The notes under the pieces were generated by a model. It was not told the origin of the DNA. It made no database searches and was given only the letters and a program-made list of their open reading frames with translations. The position numbers were made by a program, and so were the translations under genes. A stretch of DNA of 64,000 bases, taken from contig NZ_AP019740.1 of assembly GCF_006757745.1 (NCBI RefSeq), positions 62,001-126,000 on the forward strand, in the 5' to 3' direction. The stretch is from Acinetobacter radioresistens DSM 6976 = NBRC 102413 = CIP 103788 (GTDB lineage: Bacteria; Pseudomonadota; Gammaproteobacteria; Pseudomonadales; Moraxellaceae). Positions within the stretch are counted from its first letter, which is position 1; every line of letters starts with the position of its first letter. Shown piece by piece: positions 55,708-63,990 of this stretch.

Positions 55708-57753
55708 ATGTCAAAAGTTTATATAGTTAAATCTGGTGATACTCTTTGGGGAATCTCAAAAAAACATCATATTACAGTAAAAGAGCTTGCGAGAATTAAC
55801 TCATTATCAGGCAGAATGATTCATAGCTTAAAAGTAGGACAAAAAATTCATTTAAAAGAAGACTCTGGTATTAGCCATAAATTTGAAACCCAATTAAAAA
55901 TAGTCTTAATGGATCTTTCTTTTAAACCAATATTAAAGGCTACAATTCAACTAGAATTTGATGGAAAAAGGGTAGTAAAAAATACGATTAATGGTATTTT
56001 TGATGATATAGGAATAGAAGACCATTCTAAAGGGCTAAAAGTATTCTTCAAAAATATAAATGGCAGCTTTGATTTAATTGCTGACCATAAAATGCTTCCT
56101 TTGGGGCGAAAAGTCTTAAAATTAACTTCAAGAAAAATTAAAGTTGAAGGATCACATTATGTAAAAGAAGGCTTACTTAACGAGACTATATCTGAAATTA
56201 AAAATAATTTAAAAAGGGTGGGAAAGCCTATAGTCGATGGAGTCTCTTCAACGTTTGAAAGTCTATCGAGTACAAAAAATCCTCATCAGCTCCAAAGAGT
56301 ACCATCTAAACAAAGAAATCAATTACCTGAAGAAAGACAGGAGCAGAAACGAACTGATGCTGGTAATAGTACACACATAATTGCTACACAATTTACAGAA
56401 GATAATTTTTTACTAAAGCCAGTTAATAATAAATATAGAGCTTATATTGTGAGCGCTGCTAAGCGACATGGTTTTACCGCACATTCATTAGCAGCTGTTA
56501 TTGATGCTGAAGCGGCAAAAATAAAAAGAACAGGGGAGTGGAATATTAATAGTAAAGCGAATTCTAGTTCTGCTGCAGGGTTAACTCAATTCTTAGATGG
56601 CACATGGCTCGCTATGTGCAATGATAGCAGTTCGTTAGTTGGGCAATATGTAAAAAATAATCCAAAATTAACTAAAGAGCAAAAATTAAATTTGAGGTTT
56701 AATGCAGAAATGGCAATTGATGCTGCTGCTGCGTATGCTGTTAGTAATTTTAAATCTTCTGGTCTTCCTTATCAGAATTTAACTGAGCCAAGTTCAATGG
56801 CAAAATTTGCTTACTTATTACACCATGAGGGAGCTTCAGGAGGAAAAAATTTCGTCTTAAATACTCTAAGCCCCGAGCGGGCTAAGAAACTATTGTTTAT
56901 TCAATTTGGTAAAAATGGTGCTAAACAGGCTGAAGAATTCTTAAAAAGGTATAAAGGAGATGCAAAAGCGGCTTATGGAGCGTGGCTAAGAAATTATATT
57001 GACGGGCATATTGACATTTATAATTATGTTGTTGATATGAGTAAGACCTCTAAAATAAACTTAAGCATGGAAGAAACTATTAAGCTATTAAATGGACAGT
57101 CAATACCAGCACCTATTCCTAAAGATCAAAAAGTAACTTCAAAAACTACTAATACTCAACAATCAGTACCAGAGAGTGAAAGCAATAAATCTCAAGTTAA
57201 AAACGATGGAAAGACTGTTGGCGGGGATGAGGGATGGCATGATCCTTTACTAAAATGTAAATTAAGAATAGCAGGATTAGCAAATGCTAAAGGAGCTACC
57301 TTTGGTAAAGTGAGAAATAATGGAACCAAGAATCATCAGGGTGTTGATTTACAGGCTAATCCCGGCACACAAATATACGCTGTATGTGGTGGAGTAATTG
57401 TTGTTGCTCAAGATTCTGGTGGTGCATATGGTAAAGTTATTGTCTTAAAAGTTGACCTCAATGATCTAGCTGAAAAACAAAAAAAATATGCTCAAAGCAA
57501 GCTTGCAAAAAAACAATATATCTACTTCTTTTACGCACATTTGTCAGATATTAATGTGAATTTAGAAGATCCTGTAGTAGAGACTGGAGATATAATAGGG
57601 AAGACTGGTGCAACAGGCAATGCAAAGGGAATGACAACAATTCCTAATGGCGCTCACCTTCATTTTGAAGCTAGGAGTGCTCCTGTATTAGGAATTGGAT
57701 TGGATGGGAGGATTGATCCTATACCGTTTATAAATGCAAATTTACCATTTTGA
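55708..57753 (+). CDS. T6SS peptidoglycan-hydrolase effector: LysM, lysozyme-like, M23
   Basis: 681 aa cargo effector. Residues 1-50: LysM (YIVKSGDTLWGISKKHHITV), for peptidoglycan binding. About 55-150: beta-rich transthyretin-like domain (LDLSFKPILKATIQLEFDGK region). About 240-430: lysozyme/transglycosylase-like domain with the candidate catalytic Glu in LAAVIDAEAAKIKRTGEWN and the NSSSAAGLTQFLDGTW motif. About 520-675: M23 endopeptidase with HQGVD, FYAHLSD and HLHFEAR zinc ligands. Such a double glycan/peptide cutter resembles the A. baumannii T6SS effector Tse4 in plan. No signal peptide, as expected for VgrG delivery. Much richer in A and T than vgrG's front half. Confidence 0.88.
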   Translation: MSKVYIVKSGDTLWGISKKHHITVKELARINSLSGRMIHSLKVGQKIHLKEDSGISHKFETQLKIVLMDLSFKPILKATIQLEFDGKRVVKNTINGIFDDIGIEDHSKGLKVFFKNINGSFDLIADHKMLPLGRKVLKLTSRKIKVEGSHYVKEGLLNETISEIKNNLKRVGKPIVDGVSSTFESLSSTKNPHQLQRVPSKQRNQLPEERQEQKRTDAGNSTHIIATQFTEDNFLLKPVNNKYRAYIVSAAKRHGFTAHSLAAVIDAEAAKIKRTGEWNINSKANSSSAAGLTQFLDGTWLAMCNDSSSLVGQYVKNNPKLTKEQKLNLRFNAEMAIDAAAAYAVSNFKSSGLPYQNLTEPSSMAKFAYLLHHEGASGGKNFVLNTLSPERAKKLLFIQFGKNGAKQAEEFLKRYKGDAKAAYGAWLRNYIDGHIDIYNYVVDMSKTSKINLSMEETIKLLNGQSIPAPIPKDQKVTSKTTNTQQSVPESESNKSQVKNDGKTVGGDEGWHDPLLKCKLRIAGLANAKGATFGKVRNNGTKNHQGVDLQANPGTQIYAVCGGVIVVAQDSGGAYGKVIVLKVDLNDLAEKQKKYAQSKLAKKQYIYFFYAHLSDINVNLEDPVVETGDIIGKTGATGNAKGMTTIPNGAHLHFEARSAPVLGIGLDGRIDPIPFINANLPF

Positions 57754-57766
57754 TTTTGAGGTTATT

Positions 57767-58468
57767 ATGAAATCTATAAAATTACTAGCAATGATAATTG
57801 CTTATGGTGTTTCTTTTAATATTTGCAATGCCAAAGAAAACTCCCTTTGGGACGACTATTTACAAGATGCCACTCAAGTTAACTCACCTGTAGAGTATAT
57901 AGGAACATATAATAAATATTCTGCCATTAATCCTACTTTGAAGATTATGTTGAGAGATTTTGGTGATATTAATAAGACAAAAAAAAATATTAACTATACG
58001 TTAAAAAAATATGGTATCCAAATATTAAATGGTAAAAATATATATAATATTTTAAGGACAGCAGTGCCTTTGGAGTCTAATGTTGACTTATCTTTACTGT
58101 ATCATGATAAAGCTATTTTAGCTTTTAGAATTAGAGAGTTAAGTACTATTAACTATGTTAGAGTTCCTTTTAAAAGAAATAAAGTCTCTGCTTTTTTATA
58201 TAATATAAAAGATAATAATTTTACCGAAATACCAGTAATACTCTCTGACAGTGAAGATGGTAATGAGAAAACAGATCTACTCATGGGTGATCAGGTAACA
58301 TATGATGCTAAGAAAAGACAATATACCTATTTTGCAAATGTTAAAAATTATAAAGATGGAAAAACTTCCCCATTTAAGATTACTCTAAATGTTAATCTAA
58401 AATGTATTTCGTCAACTATAGGTTGCGAAACTACAGGTATTTTAGCAGCTGAAAAGCAAATTAAATAA
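57767..58468 (+). CDS. Secreted protein, candidate cognate immunity to the effector
   Basis: 233 aa from the ATG at 57767 (GAGG 6 bp upstream). Signal peptide MKSIKLLAMIIAYGVSFNIC with a likely cut after NAKE, so periplasmic. The mature part is beta-rich with paired Cys near the end (LKCISSTIGCETTG). No catalytic motif and no family that I recognise. Immediately following a cell-wall-cleaving effector, a periplasmic protein is the expected immunity factor; this is inferred from position. It differs in sequence from the repeated proteins further downstream. Confidence 0.65.
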   Translation: MKSIKLLAMIIAYGVSFNICNAKENSLWDDYLQDATQVNSPVEYIGTYNKYSAINPTLKIMLRDFGDINKTKKNINYTLKKYGIQILNGKNIYNILRTAVPLESNVDLSLLYHDKAILAFRIRELSTINYVRVPFKRNKVSAFLYNIKDNNFTEIPVILSDSEDGNEKTDLLMGDQVTYDAKKRQYTYFANVKNYKDGKTSPFKITLNVNLKCISSTIGCETTGILAAEKQIK

Positions 58469-58570
58469 TTTAACCTTTAGAGATTATTTAACAGCTAGGC
58501 TCTGTATTCATAAATTGCAATAAAGTTAGTAATAATGAAAATTTATCTACTAACTTAATTATACTTGTAT

Positions 58571-59010
58571 AAATTTTAGGATGCTCAAGTAATACAGCTA
58601 TAGCAAAATATATTTACAAAATAAAAAAAATATTAGGGTGATTAAACAACCTATATTCTCAGATTTTTATTGAGCACGTAGAAAAATCTGAAAAAAATAC
58701 AGAAAAACAAGTAATATACAAGACTATTCTTATCAAAAATGAAAATTTTAGAAGAATTTCCTGTTCAGGGTGGATAATAGCAAGGTGAAATATCCTAATT
58801 TAGAAAATTCTAGATTTATATCGAAGAATAATAATATGGTATATTCTATAGCTAAGAAATATATATATAAATTAAGAGGTTAAATCAGAATTTTACCTGA
58901 TAACCTTAAGTAAAAAATAGAAATAGAAAAATAGGTGGTTATTACTCAATTGATAGCATAGAGTCTATAAGGATAAGAAAGGAAAATTATTAAGGAAAAA
59001 TTTAAAATAA
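58571..59010 (+). pseudogene. Decayed copy of the repeated immunity-like gene
   Basis: Starts with AATTTTAGGATGCTCAAGTA, matching the signal-peptide region of the gene at 60199 (ATTTTAGGATGTTCAAGTAA). It continues with recognisable pieces of the gene at 62246: TTAGATTTATATC, GGTATATTCTATAGCT, AGGTGGTTATTACTCAATTG and the closing GAAAAATTTAAAATAA. Frameshifts and stops run throughout. Confidence 0.75.
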
Positions 59011-59120
59011 GATTAACTTAAAATTAGATTAGTATACCTTATCAAAATTAGGGTATATATTTTTAATAGAATAAAAATCTATAAATGATTAATATGAGTC
59101 AATAGAAAATTTTAAATAAA

Positions 59121-59185
59121 ATTTTCTATTGGTTTGATAGTACTAATTTGTGAATTATCTAAAGAGAATGCTCAAGATTATTATA
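59121..59185 (+). pseudogene. Decayed 5' end of a 62838-type gene
   Basis: ATTTTCTATTGGTTTGATAG...AATTTGTG..TTATCTAAAGAGAATGCTCAAGA matches the signal-peptide codons of the gene at 62838 (ATTTTCTATTGGTTTGTTAG). Only this end is recognisable before the next gene's leader. Confidence 0.65.
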
Positions 59186-59302
59186 TAATTTATTCTCAAG
59201 CTGAGATACCAAAGGTTATCCTAATTAGTGGCTAAATTTTTAAATAAAAATCTGAATAAGTTCGAATATAATATTTGTATTTGATTTTTAAAGGAATTTA
59301 AT

Positions 59303-60061
59303 ATGATTTTTTTCAAAAAAGATATATATATTTTATATTTAGTAAGTCTAAGTGGTTTAACATCTTTATGTATAAATGCTTCAGAAAACAAGTGTCAATC
59401 TGATAATATAAATCAAAATCTAAACTGTATTTTAAAAAATAATGAATTTCTAAAAAATGAATTGATTAATAAAGGGAATAATAGAGAAAAAGATGTAAAA
59501 AAATGGGAGAAAGAAGTTTCTAATAAGTGTGAAGGTCACTTAAATTATGGTTTAGGTGAAGGTCCTGCTGTAGCTCGTGAATCTTGTTATAATCAAGAAT
59601 ATAAAAGCAGATTAGGTAATTTAAGTCACTCAAAGAAAAATATTGAAAGACCGAAAAATTTGAAAAATAATGATGGTTTTTATATAACACCACTTCCTTA
59701 TAATTCTAATAATCATATTAACTGTATTTTATTAGAAGAAAAAAATAGTTGTAGTCAAATAAATTTAATTAATAGTACTAATCTTATTAAGGTTTATAAT
59801 TTTATTAATCCAAGTTATGGTGATTCAGTTATTTTTCCAGAAACAAATAATGGTGTGTTATTAATTGCTTCGCCTTCTATAAGTGAAAATGAAAGCCCAG
59901 AAATAAATCTTATGACGGTTAATAAGTTTGGCTTAGTTAAGAGTATTACATTGGATGTTTCTAAAAATATTTTAATTAACCAAAACTATGAAGTTTTTTA
60001 TAAAGAATCTGGCCAAAATCACAAGCTGAGATTAAATGAAGAGGGTAGATTTGTTAAGTAA
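59303..60061 (+). CDS. Secreted LprI-like (DUF1311-type) protein, candidate immunity
   Basis: 252 aa, signal peptide in residues 1-28 (LVSLSGLTSLCINASE). Mature residues about 30-105 have the pattern of lysozyme inhibitor LprI/DUF1311: NKCQSDNINQNLNCILKNNE, then DVKKWEKEVSNKCEGHLNYG and AVARESCYNQEYKSRLGNL, i.e. spaced Cys, a W...C...G...C...R-L frame. The rest (about 120-252) is a beta-rich domain with LLIASPS and NLMTVNKFGL, like the display part of the neighbouring proteins. An inhibitor of a lysozyme-like enzyme fits immunity to the muramidase-type domain of the effector at 55708. Ribosome site AAAGGA is present. Confidence 0.65.
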   Translation: MIFFKKDIYILYLVSLSGLTSLCINASENKCQSDNINQNLNCILKNNEFLKNELINKGNNREKDVKKWEKEVSNKCEGHLNYGLGEGPAVARESCYNQEYKSRLGNLSHSKKNIERPKNLKNNDGFYITPLPYNSNNHINCILLEEKNSCSQINLINSTNLIKVYNFINPSYGDSVIFPETNNGVLLIASPSISENESPEINLMTVNKFGLVKSITLDVSKNILINQNYEVFYKESGQNHKLRLNEEGRFVK

Positions 60062-60938
60062 TTTATTTTATATATAGATAATATTTTAAAAGCTTGAATC
60101 TGAAAAGTTGCTGGAATGTTATTTTATAATATCAAAAGAATTTGGGTTTGAAGGTTTAGTTTTAAAAAAAACCTCATGTATAAAGGATCTATTTAAAAAT
60201 GAAAAATACATCTGTAAGCTTAACTGTGCTTATAATTTTATCAATTTTAGGATGTTCAAGTAATACGTCTGTAGCAAAAGATATAAATAAAATCGATGTC
60301 AAAAGCTGTTCAATTGATTTTGATGAAGTAGATTTTTGTACCAAAGAAAGATTAAAAGATTATAATAATATTTTAAAAAATAAAGTATCAAATTTTGATA
60401 AAAATAAGTTTTTAATGAGTTTTAAAGAAAAAAACTATTTATATTTTGCTGTTATCGATTTAGAAAGTCTTAAGGTTTTTACATTTCCAGCTTCATTGAG
60501 TGTGATGTCAAATATTAAGCCTGTAGAATTTTCATCAAATAATAATTTATTTTGTTTAAATGGTAACTTTAACCAATATCAGAATTCTTATAGGGCAGTA
60601 AAAACGTGCTATGTATATAATAATGGGGATTTTAATTTTAAATCAAGAGATGAGTTGGGAAAAGAAACAAAAAAATATGATAACTTTAGTTCCAATAATG
60701 AGATAAAGAAACTTAACTTACCAATTTCTTCCGATTTTTACTCTAAGTGTACTGAGAAAAATCCAGTGAAAAAATGTGAACAAATTGAAAAATATAATAA
60801 TAGACCTTATACGTTATCTGAATTACAAAAAATATCTCCTGATTTGGTGGTTTTATTAAACGACTCAAAAGTAAAATCATTAAATGCAGATACATTTAGG
60901 TTCCTTCCTAAAATTAAAGATAGTTTTTATTCTATTGC

Positions 60939-61977
60939 GGCTTTGTTGCATAAACATTCAAAAGCTGAGTTCTCCCCAATCCATTCAAATTTAAGACACA
61001 ACTTGGGTGCGAGGTCTACCTAATTCCGTAAATCTATTCAGAACTGCCACACGCGCATGAATTTCATTGACCTGACTTTGAAAATGTCTTGCCGTCAGCC
61101 TATCACCTAATAATTTGATGCAATGCATCTTGGTTTCCACCAAACTACGACGGTGATAACCCGACCATTTTTTCCATAGGGTTCTACCTAAATGTTTAAC
61201 CGTTTGAAGTAACTCATTTCGTTCTATTGAACTTATTTTAGAATCTTTCCAGGGCTTGGCATTCTTTCTGGGTGGAATTACTGCATGTGCTTGACGATCT
61301 GAAATCACTTTTCTGCAGCACTTCGTGTCGTACGCGCCATCGGTATAGACAGAATCTATTCGCTCATCTAGTGGAATTTGATCCAGTAAATCACCTAGTA
61401 CTTGTGAATCACTGACATTATTTGTAGTAAGCTGAACGGCACGTATTTGCAGTGTTTCAGCATCTATACCAATATGCAGTTTACGCCATTGCCGACGGTA
61501 TTCAGGCTGATGTTTTTTACGCTTCCATTCGCCTTCACCTAAAAACTTTAAACCCGTAGAGTCGACAAGTAGGTGTAACCCATCATGACTTTTCTGATAG
61601 CTTATCGCAATATCAATATGCTTTTGTCGTCTACAAAGGGTGGAGTAATCTGGTGCTGTCCAATTCAAGCCACAGAGTTTAATCAGGCTTTGAACAAAGC
61701 CAGTAACCATACGTAAAGAAAGACGGAATAGAGATTTGATCATTAAACAGCATTGAATCGCTGTATCGGAATAAGTTTGATTTCGTCCTTGCTTGCCTTG
61801 TGGTTGTGCATACCATTGCGTCTTAGGATCAAACCAGATTGAAATATTTCCTCGCTTGATTAAAGCTTGGTTATACGAGGACCAATTGGTTGTACGATAG
61901 ATTTTAGGTGTAGGCTTCTTCATCTGGAAATTATATTACTGAAGAAGCCTTCAAGAATAGCTTTGTGCAACAAAGCC
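60939..61977 (-). mobile_element. IS5-family insertion sequence
   Basis: 1039 bp, ends GGCTTTGTTGCATAAAC / GGCTTTGTTGCACAAAG (read inward). A perfect 9-bp duplication TTCTATTGC flanks it (60930-60938 and 61978-61986). It interrupts the immunity-like gene in frame. Confidence 0.95.
60991..61923 (-). CDS. IS5-family (IS903-like) transposase
   Basis: DDE transposase, 310 aa. YRTTNWSSYNQALIKRGNIS at the N-terminus, LHLLVDSTGLKFLGEGEWKR (first Asp, about residues 119-138), WRKLHIGIDAETLQIRAVQL, VYTDGAYDTKCCRKVI (second Asp), and WSGYHRRSLVETKMHCIKLL with the Y-R-E catalytic Glu. Complete frame; the element looks active. Confidence 0.95.
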   Translation of the reverse strand: MKKPTPKIYRTTNWSSYNQALIKRGNISIWFDPKTQWYAQPQGKQGRNQTYSDTAIQCCLMIKSLFRLSLRMVTGFVQSLIKLCGLNWTAPDYSTLCRRQKHIDIAISYQKSHDGLHLLVDSTGLKFLGEGEWKRKKHQPEYRRQWRKLHIGIDAETLQIRAVQLTTNNVSDSQVLGDLLDQIPLDERIDSVYTDGAYDTKCCRKVISDRQAHAVIPPRKNAKPWKDSKISSIERNELLQTVKHLGRTLWKKWSGYHRRSLVETKMHCIKLLGDRLTARHFQSQVNEIHARVAVLNRFTELGRPRTQVVS

Positions 61978-62245
61978 TTCTATTGCCGAAAAGTATATTG
62001 ATACAGATGAAGAATCTAGTTCTGAATTTTATCTGATAAAAATAAAACCTGAGCTGGGGGTAGTGAAAATAGGTGATTATTACTCAATTGATAGCTCTGG
62101 AGTGATTAGTTATAAAAATGAGAATGAAAAGCTATTAAAGAAAAATTTAAAATAAGAATAGTGTAATATACCCTATCCAAGTTGGGATATATCTTTTAAA
62201 ATAAAAAATTAATGGTAATGGGTTTAAAATAATAAGGAATTTGAA

Positions 62246-62746
62246 ATGAAATTTTTGAAAAAAGTAATGATATTTTCTATTGGTTTAGTAATATCAAGTA
62301 GTCCGTCAGTCGCCAAAGAAATCAATAAAATAGAGAAAAATATTAGAGTAATTAAATATCCTATATCATCAAATTTTTATTCAGAATGTAGAGAAAATAA
62401 ATCTGAAAAAGAATGCAAAAAAATAAGTGATATAAAAGATTATTCTTATAAATCAACTAAAATTTTAAAAGAACTCCCAGTTGAAGGGAGGTTTTTGTCA
62501 GATGGTAAAATAAAAGATCTTAATGTAGATAATTTTAGATTTATATCTAAAGGTAATGATATAGTTTACTCTATAGCTGAAAAATATGTAGATACAGATG
62601 AAGAGGCTAAATCAGAATTTTATTTGATTAAAATTAAGCCAAAACTAGAAATAGAAAAAATAGGTTATTATTACTCAATTGATAGCTCCGGGATAATTAG
62701 TTATAAAGATGAGTATGAAAAATTATTAAAGAAAAATTTAAAATAA
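62246..62746 (+). CDS. Secreted immunity-like protein, C-terminal-type copy
   Basis: 166 aa, AAGGA upstream. Signal peptide MKFLKKVMIFSIGLVISSSP then cleavage near VAKE. The mature protein is nearly all equivalent to the C-terminal part of the split gene at 60199: PISSNFYSECRENKSEKEC, DLNVDNFRFISKGND, YSIAEKYVDTDEEAKSEFYL, IGYYYSIDSSGIISYKDEYE and the ending LLKKNLK. It therefore looks like a single-domain version of that two-part protein. Periplasmic; proposed to bind a T6SS toxin. No family known to me. Confidence 0.7.
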   Translation: MKFLKKVMIFSIGLVISSSPSVAKEINKIEKNIRVIKYPISSNFYSECRENKSEKECKKISDIKDYSYKSTKILKELPVEGRFLSDGKIKDLNVDNFRFISKGNDIVYSIAEKYVDTDEEAKSEFYLIKIKPKLEIEKIGYYYSIDSSGIISYKDEYEKLLKKNLK

Positions 62747-62837
62747 AAATATGTGATATACCTCCTCTAAGTTGGGGTGTATTATTTAAAAAATAAAAAA
62801 TTGATAGTAATTGGTTTAAACTAATAGGAAGTTTGAA

Positions 62838-63767
62838 GTGAAATTTTTGGAAACAGTAATAATATTTTCTATTGGTTTGTTAGTATCAAATTGTGGATTT
62901 TCTAAAGAAAATAATCAAAATTTTGAAAGTGATAAGAAGAACGTTTCTAATGATTTTGTTACAAAAGATAAAGTTTTAAAGTGTAACTTTGACCATAGTT
63001 TTATTGATTTTTGTTCAGATAATTATTTAAAGCTTTATAATAATTCATTGAGAAAAAAAGCAAACTTTGCCCAAAATAAAGTTGCTTTAGTAATTGATAA
63101 AGAAAGAGATACTGGAAAAGGTGCACCTAGAAAAGTTAAATACTTTGTCGTATTAGATCCAACAACGAAAAGAGTATATCCATTAGGACAATCTGTTGGT
63201 TATTTTGTTAATAATAGATTAGAAGAGATCATAAATGAGCCTCCTCGTATTAAATTTAGTCAAAATAATAATCAAATTTGTCTATCAGGTACAACATTTT
63301 CGTATCAAGATAATAATATAAATGTTGAGAATGAATGTTATACATTCAATCCAAATGATAAAGATTTTTTTAAAAAAGTACAGAAACAAAAAAATATAAA
63401 ATATAAAAATAGCAATTTTCCCATTACATTTGAAAAGAAAAAATTTATGTGTAATGGAGTGAAGTGTAAAGAAAATACACTCACAAATGATAGGTTAAAA
63501 GAAATATCAAATAATGATAAAAATAGTGAACTTCGATTTCTTGTAAATGAAAGAGGATTTGATACAACCTATATTAATGCTTCTGCTGGTAGTAAGATTT
63601 TATATGTTTTAAAATATAGTGAGGGTGATAGTGAGCAAGAAAATATATATTTATCCTATTTTTTAGATGGTCTATTTAAAACTAAGGCATTAGGTGAAGT
63701 TAAATCATTTAAAATAGATAGTAGTCAGAATGTATATTTTAATGGTAATAAATTAATCTTAAATTAA
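62838..63767 (+). CDS. Secreted immunity-like protein, N-terminal-type copy
   Basis: 309 aa starting on GTG at 62838 with AGGAAG upstream. Signal peptide KFLETVIIFSIGLLVSNCGF, with a possible lipobox Cys (LLVSNC, residue 18). N-terminal half shares CNFDHSFIDFCSDNYLKLYN and the FVVLDPTTKRVYPL / ICLSGTTFSYQDNN frame with the gene at 60199. The C-terminal half (FPITFEKKKFMCNGVKCKEN, SKILYVLKYSEGDSEQENIY) has the same outline as the other proteins but low identity. Beta-rich, periplasmic or lipid anchored. Function inferred from position only. Confidence 0.68.
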   Translation: MKFLETVIIFSIGLLVSNCGFSKENNQNFESDKKNVSNDFVTKDKVLKCNFDHSFIDFCSDNYLKLYNNSLRKKANFAQNKVALVIDKERDTGKGAPRKVKYFVVLDPTTKRVYPLGQSVGYFVNNRLEEIINEPPRIKFSQNNNQICLSGTTFSYQDNNINVENECYTFNPNDKDFFKKVQKQKNIKYKNSNFPITFEKKKFMCNGVKCKENTLTNDRLKEISNNDKNSELRFLVNERGFDTTYINASAGSKILYVLKYSEGDSEQENIYLSYFLDGLFKTKALGEVKSFKIDSSQNVYFNGNKLILN

Positions 63768-63777
63768 TTTTTTAATA

Positions 63778-63810
63778 AAACAGGATATCTTTAGTTGATA
63801 TCTTGTTTTT
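63778..63810 (+). terminator. Terminator after the immunity-like array
   Basis: AAACAGGATATC-TTTAGTT-GATATCTTGTTTTT: 10-bp stem with one mismatch and T run, just after the stop codon of the 62838 gene. Confidence 0.8.
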
Positions 63811-63893
63811 AAATATAAAGTTTTTCTTATAATATTATTTTATATAGAATAATTAATTAGTTGTATTGTTAAATATAAAAATATTTAATATAT

Positions 63894-63988
63894 AACTAAA
63901 AAATATTGCTAAGCTTAACAGTGGTATCATTAGTGGCTTCATTTCTGGCGATGAGCCTGGAGAAGGTGCGATGCATATAGAGATAACC
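63894..63988 (+). pseudogene. Orphan C-terminal codons of an effector-like protein
   Basis: A short open stretch without start reads LKNIAKLNSGIISGFISGDE then PGEGAMHIEIT and a TAA that touches the next ATG. The ending looks like a genuine protein C-terminus left behind when a downstream cassette was added. Family not recognised. Confidence 0.35.
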
Positions 63989-63990
63989 TA

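Larger units (their letters stand above)
58469..59302. other. Relic zone of immunity-like genes
   Basis: About 830 bp, over 75 percent A+T by eye, with no intact gene. It is not random: it contains two decayed copies of downstream genes (see 58571-59010 and 59121-59185). Confidence 0.7.
60199..62155 (+). pseudogene. Immunity-like lipoprotein gene split by IS5-family element
   Basis: Coding parts 60199-60938 and 61987-62155. The start (AAAGGATC upstream) encodes a lipoprotein signal MKNTSVSLTVLIILSILGC with Cys at residue 19. The N-terminal half (CSIDFDEVDFCTKERLKDYN) resembles the protein at 62838; the C-terminal part (LPISSDFYSKCTEKNPVKKC and FRFLPKIKDSFYSIA joined to EKYIDTDEESSSEFYLIKIK) resembles the protein at 62246. 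Removing the IS and one copy of the 9-bp repeat restores one frame of about 302 codons ending LLKKNLK. The broken gene reads into the IS and adds 20 foreign residues. Confidence 0.88.
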
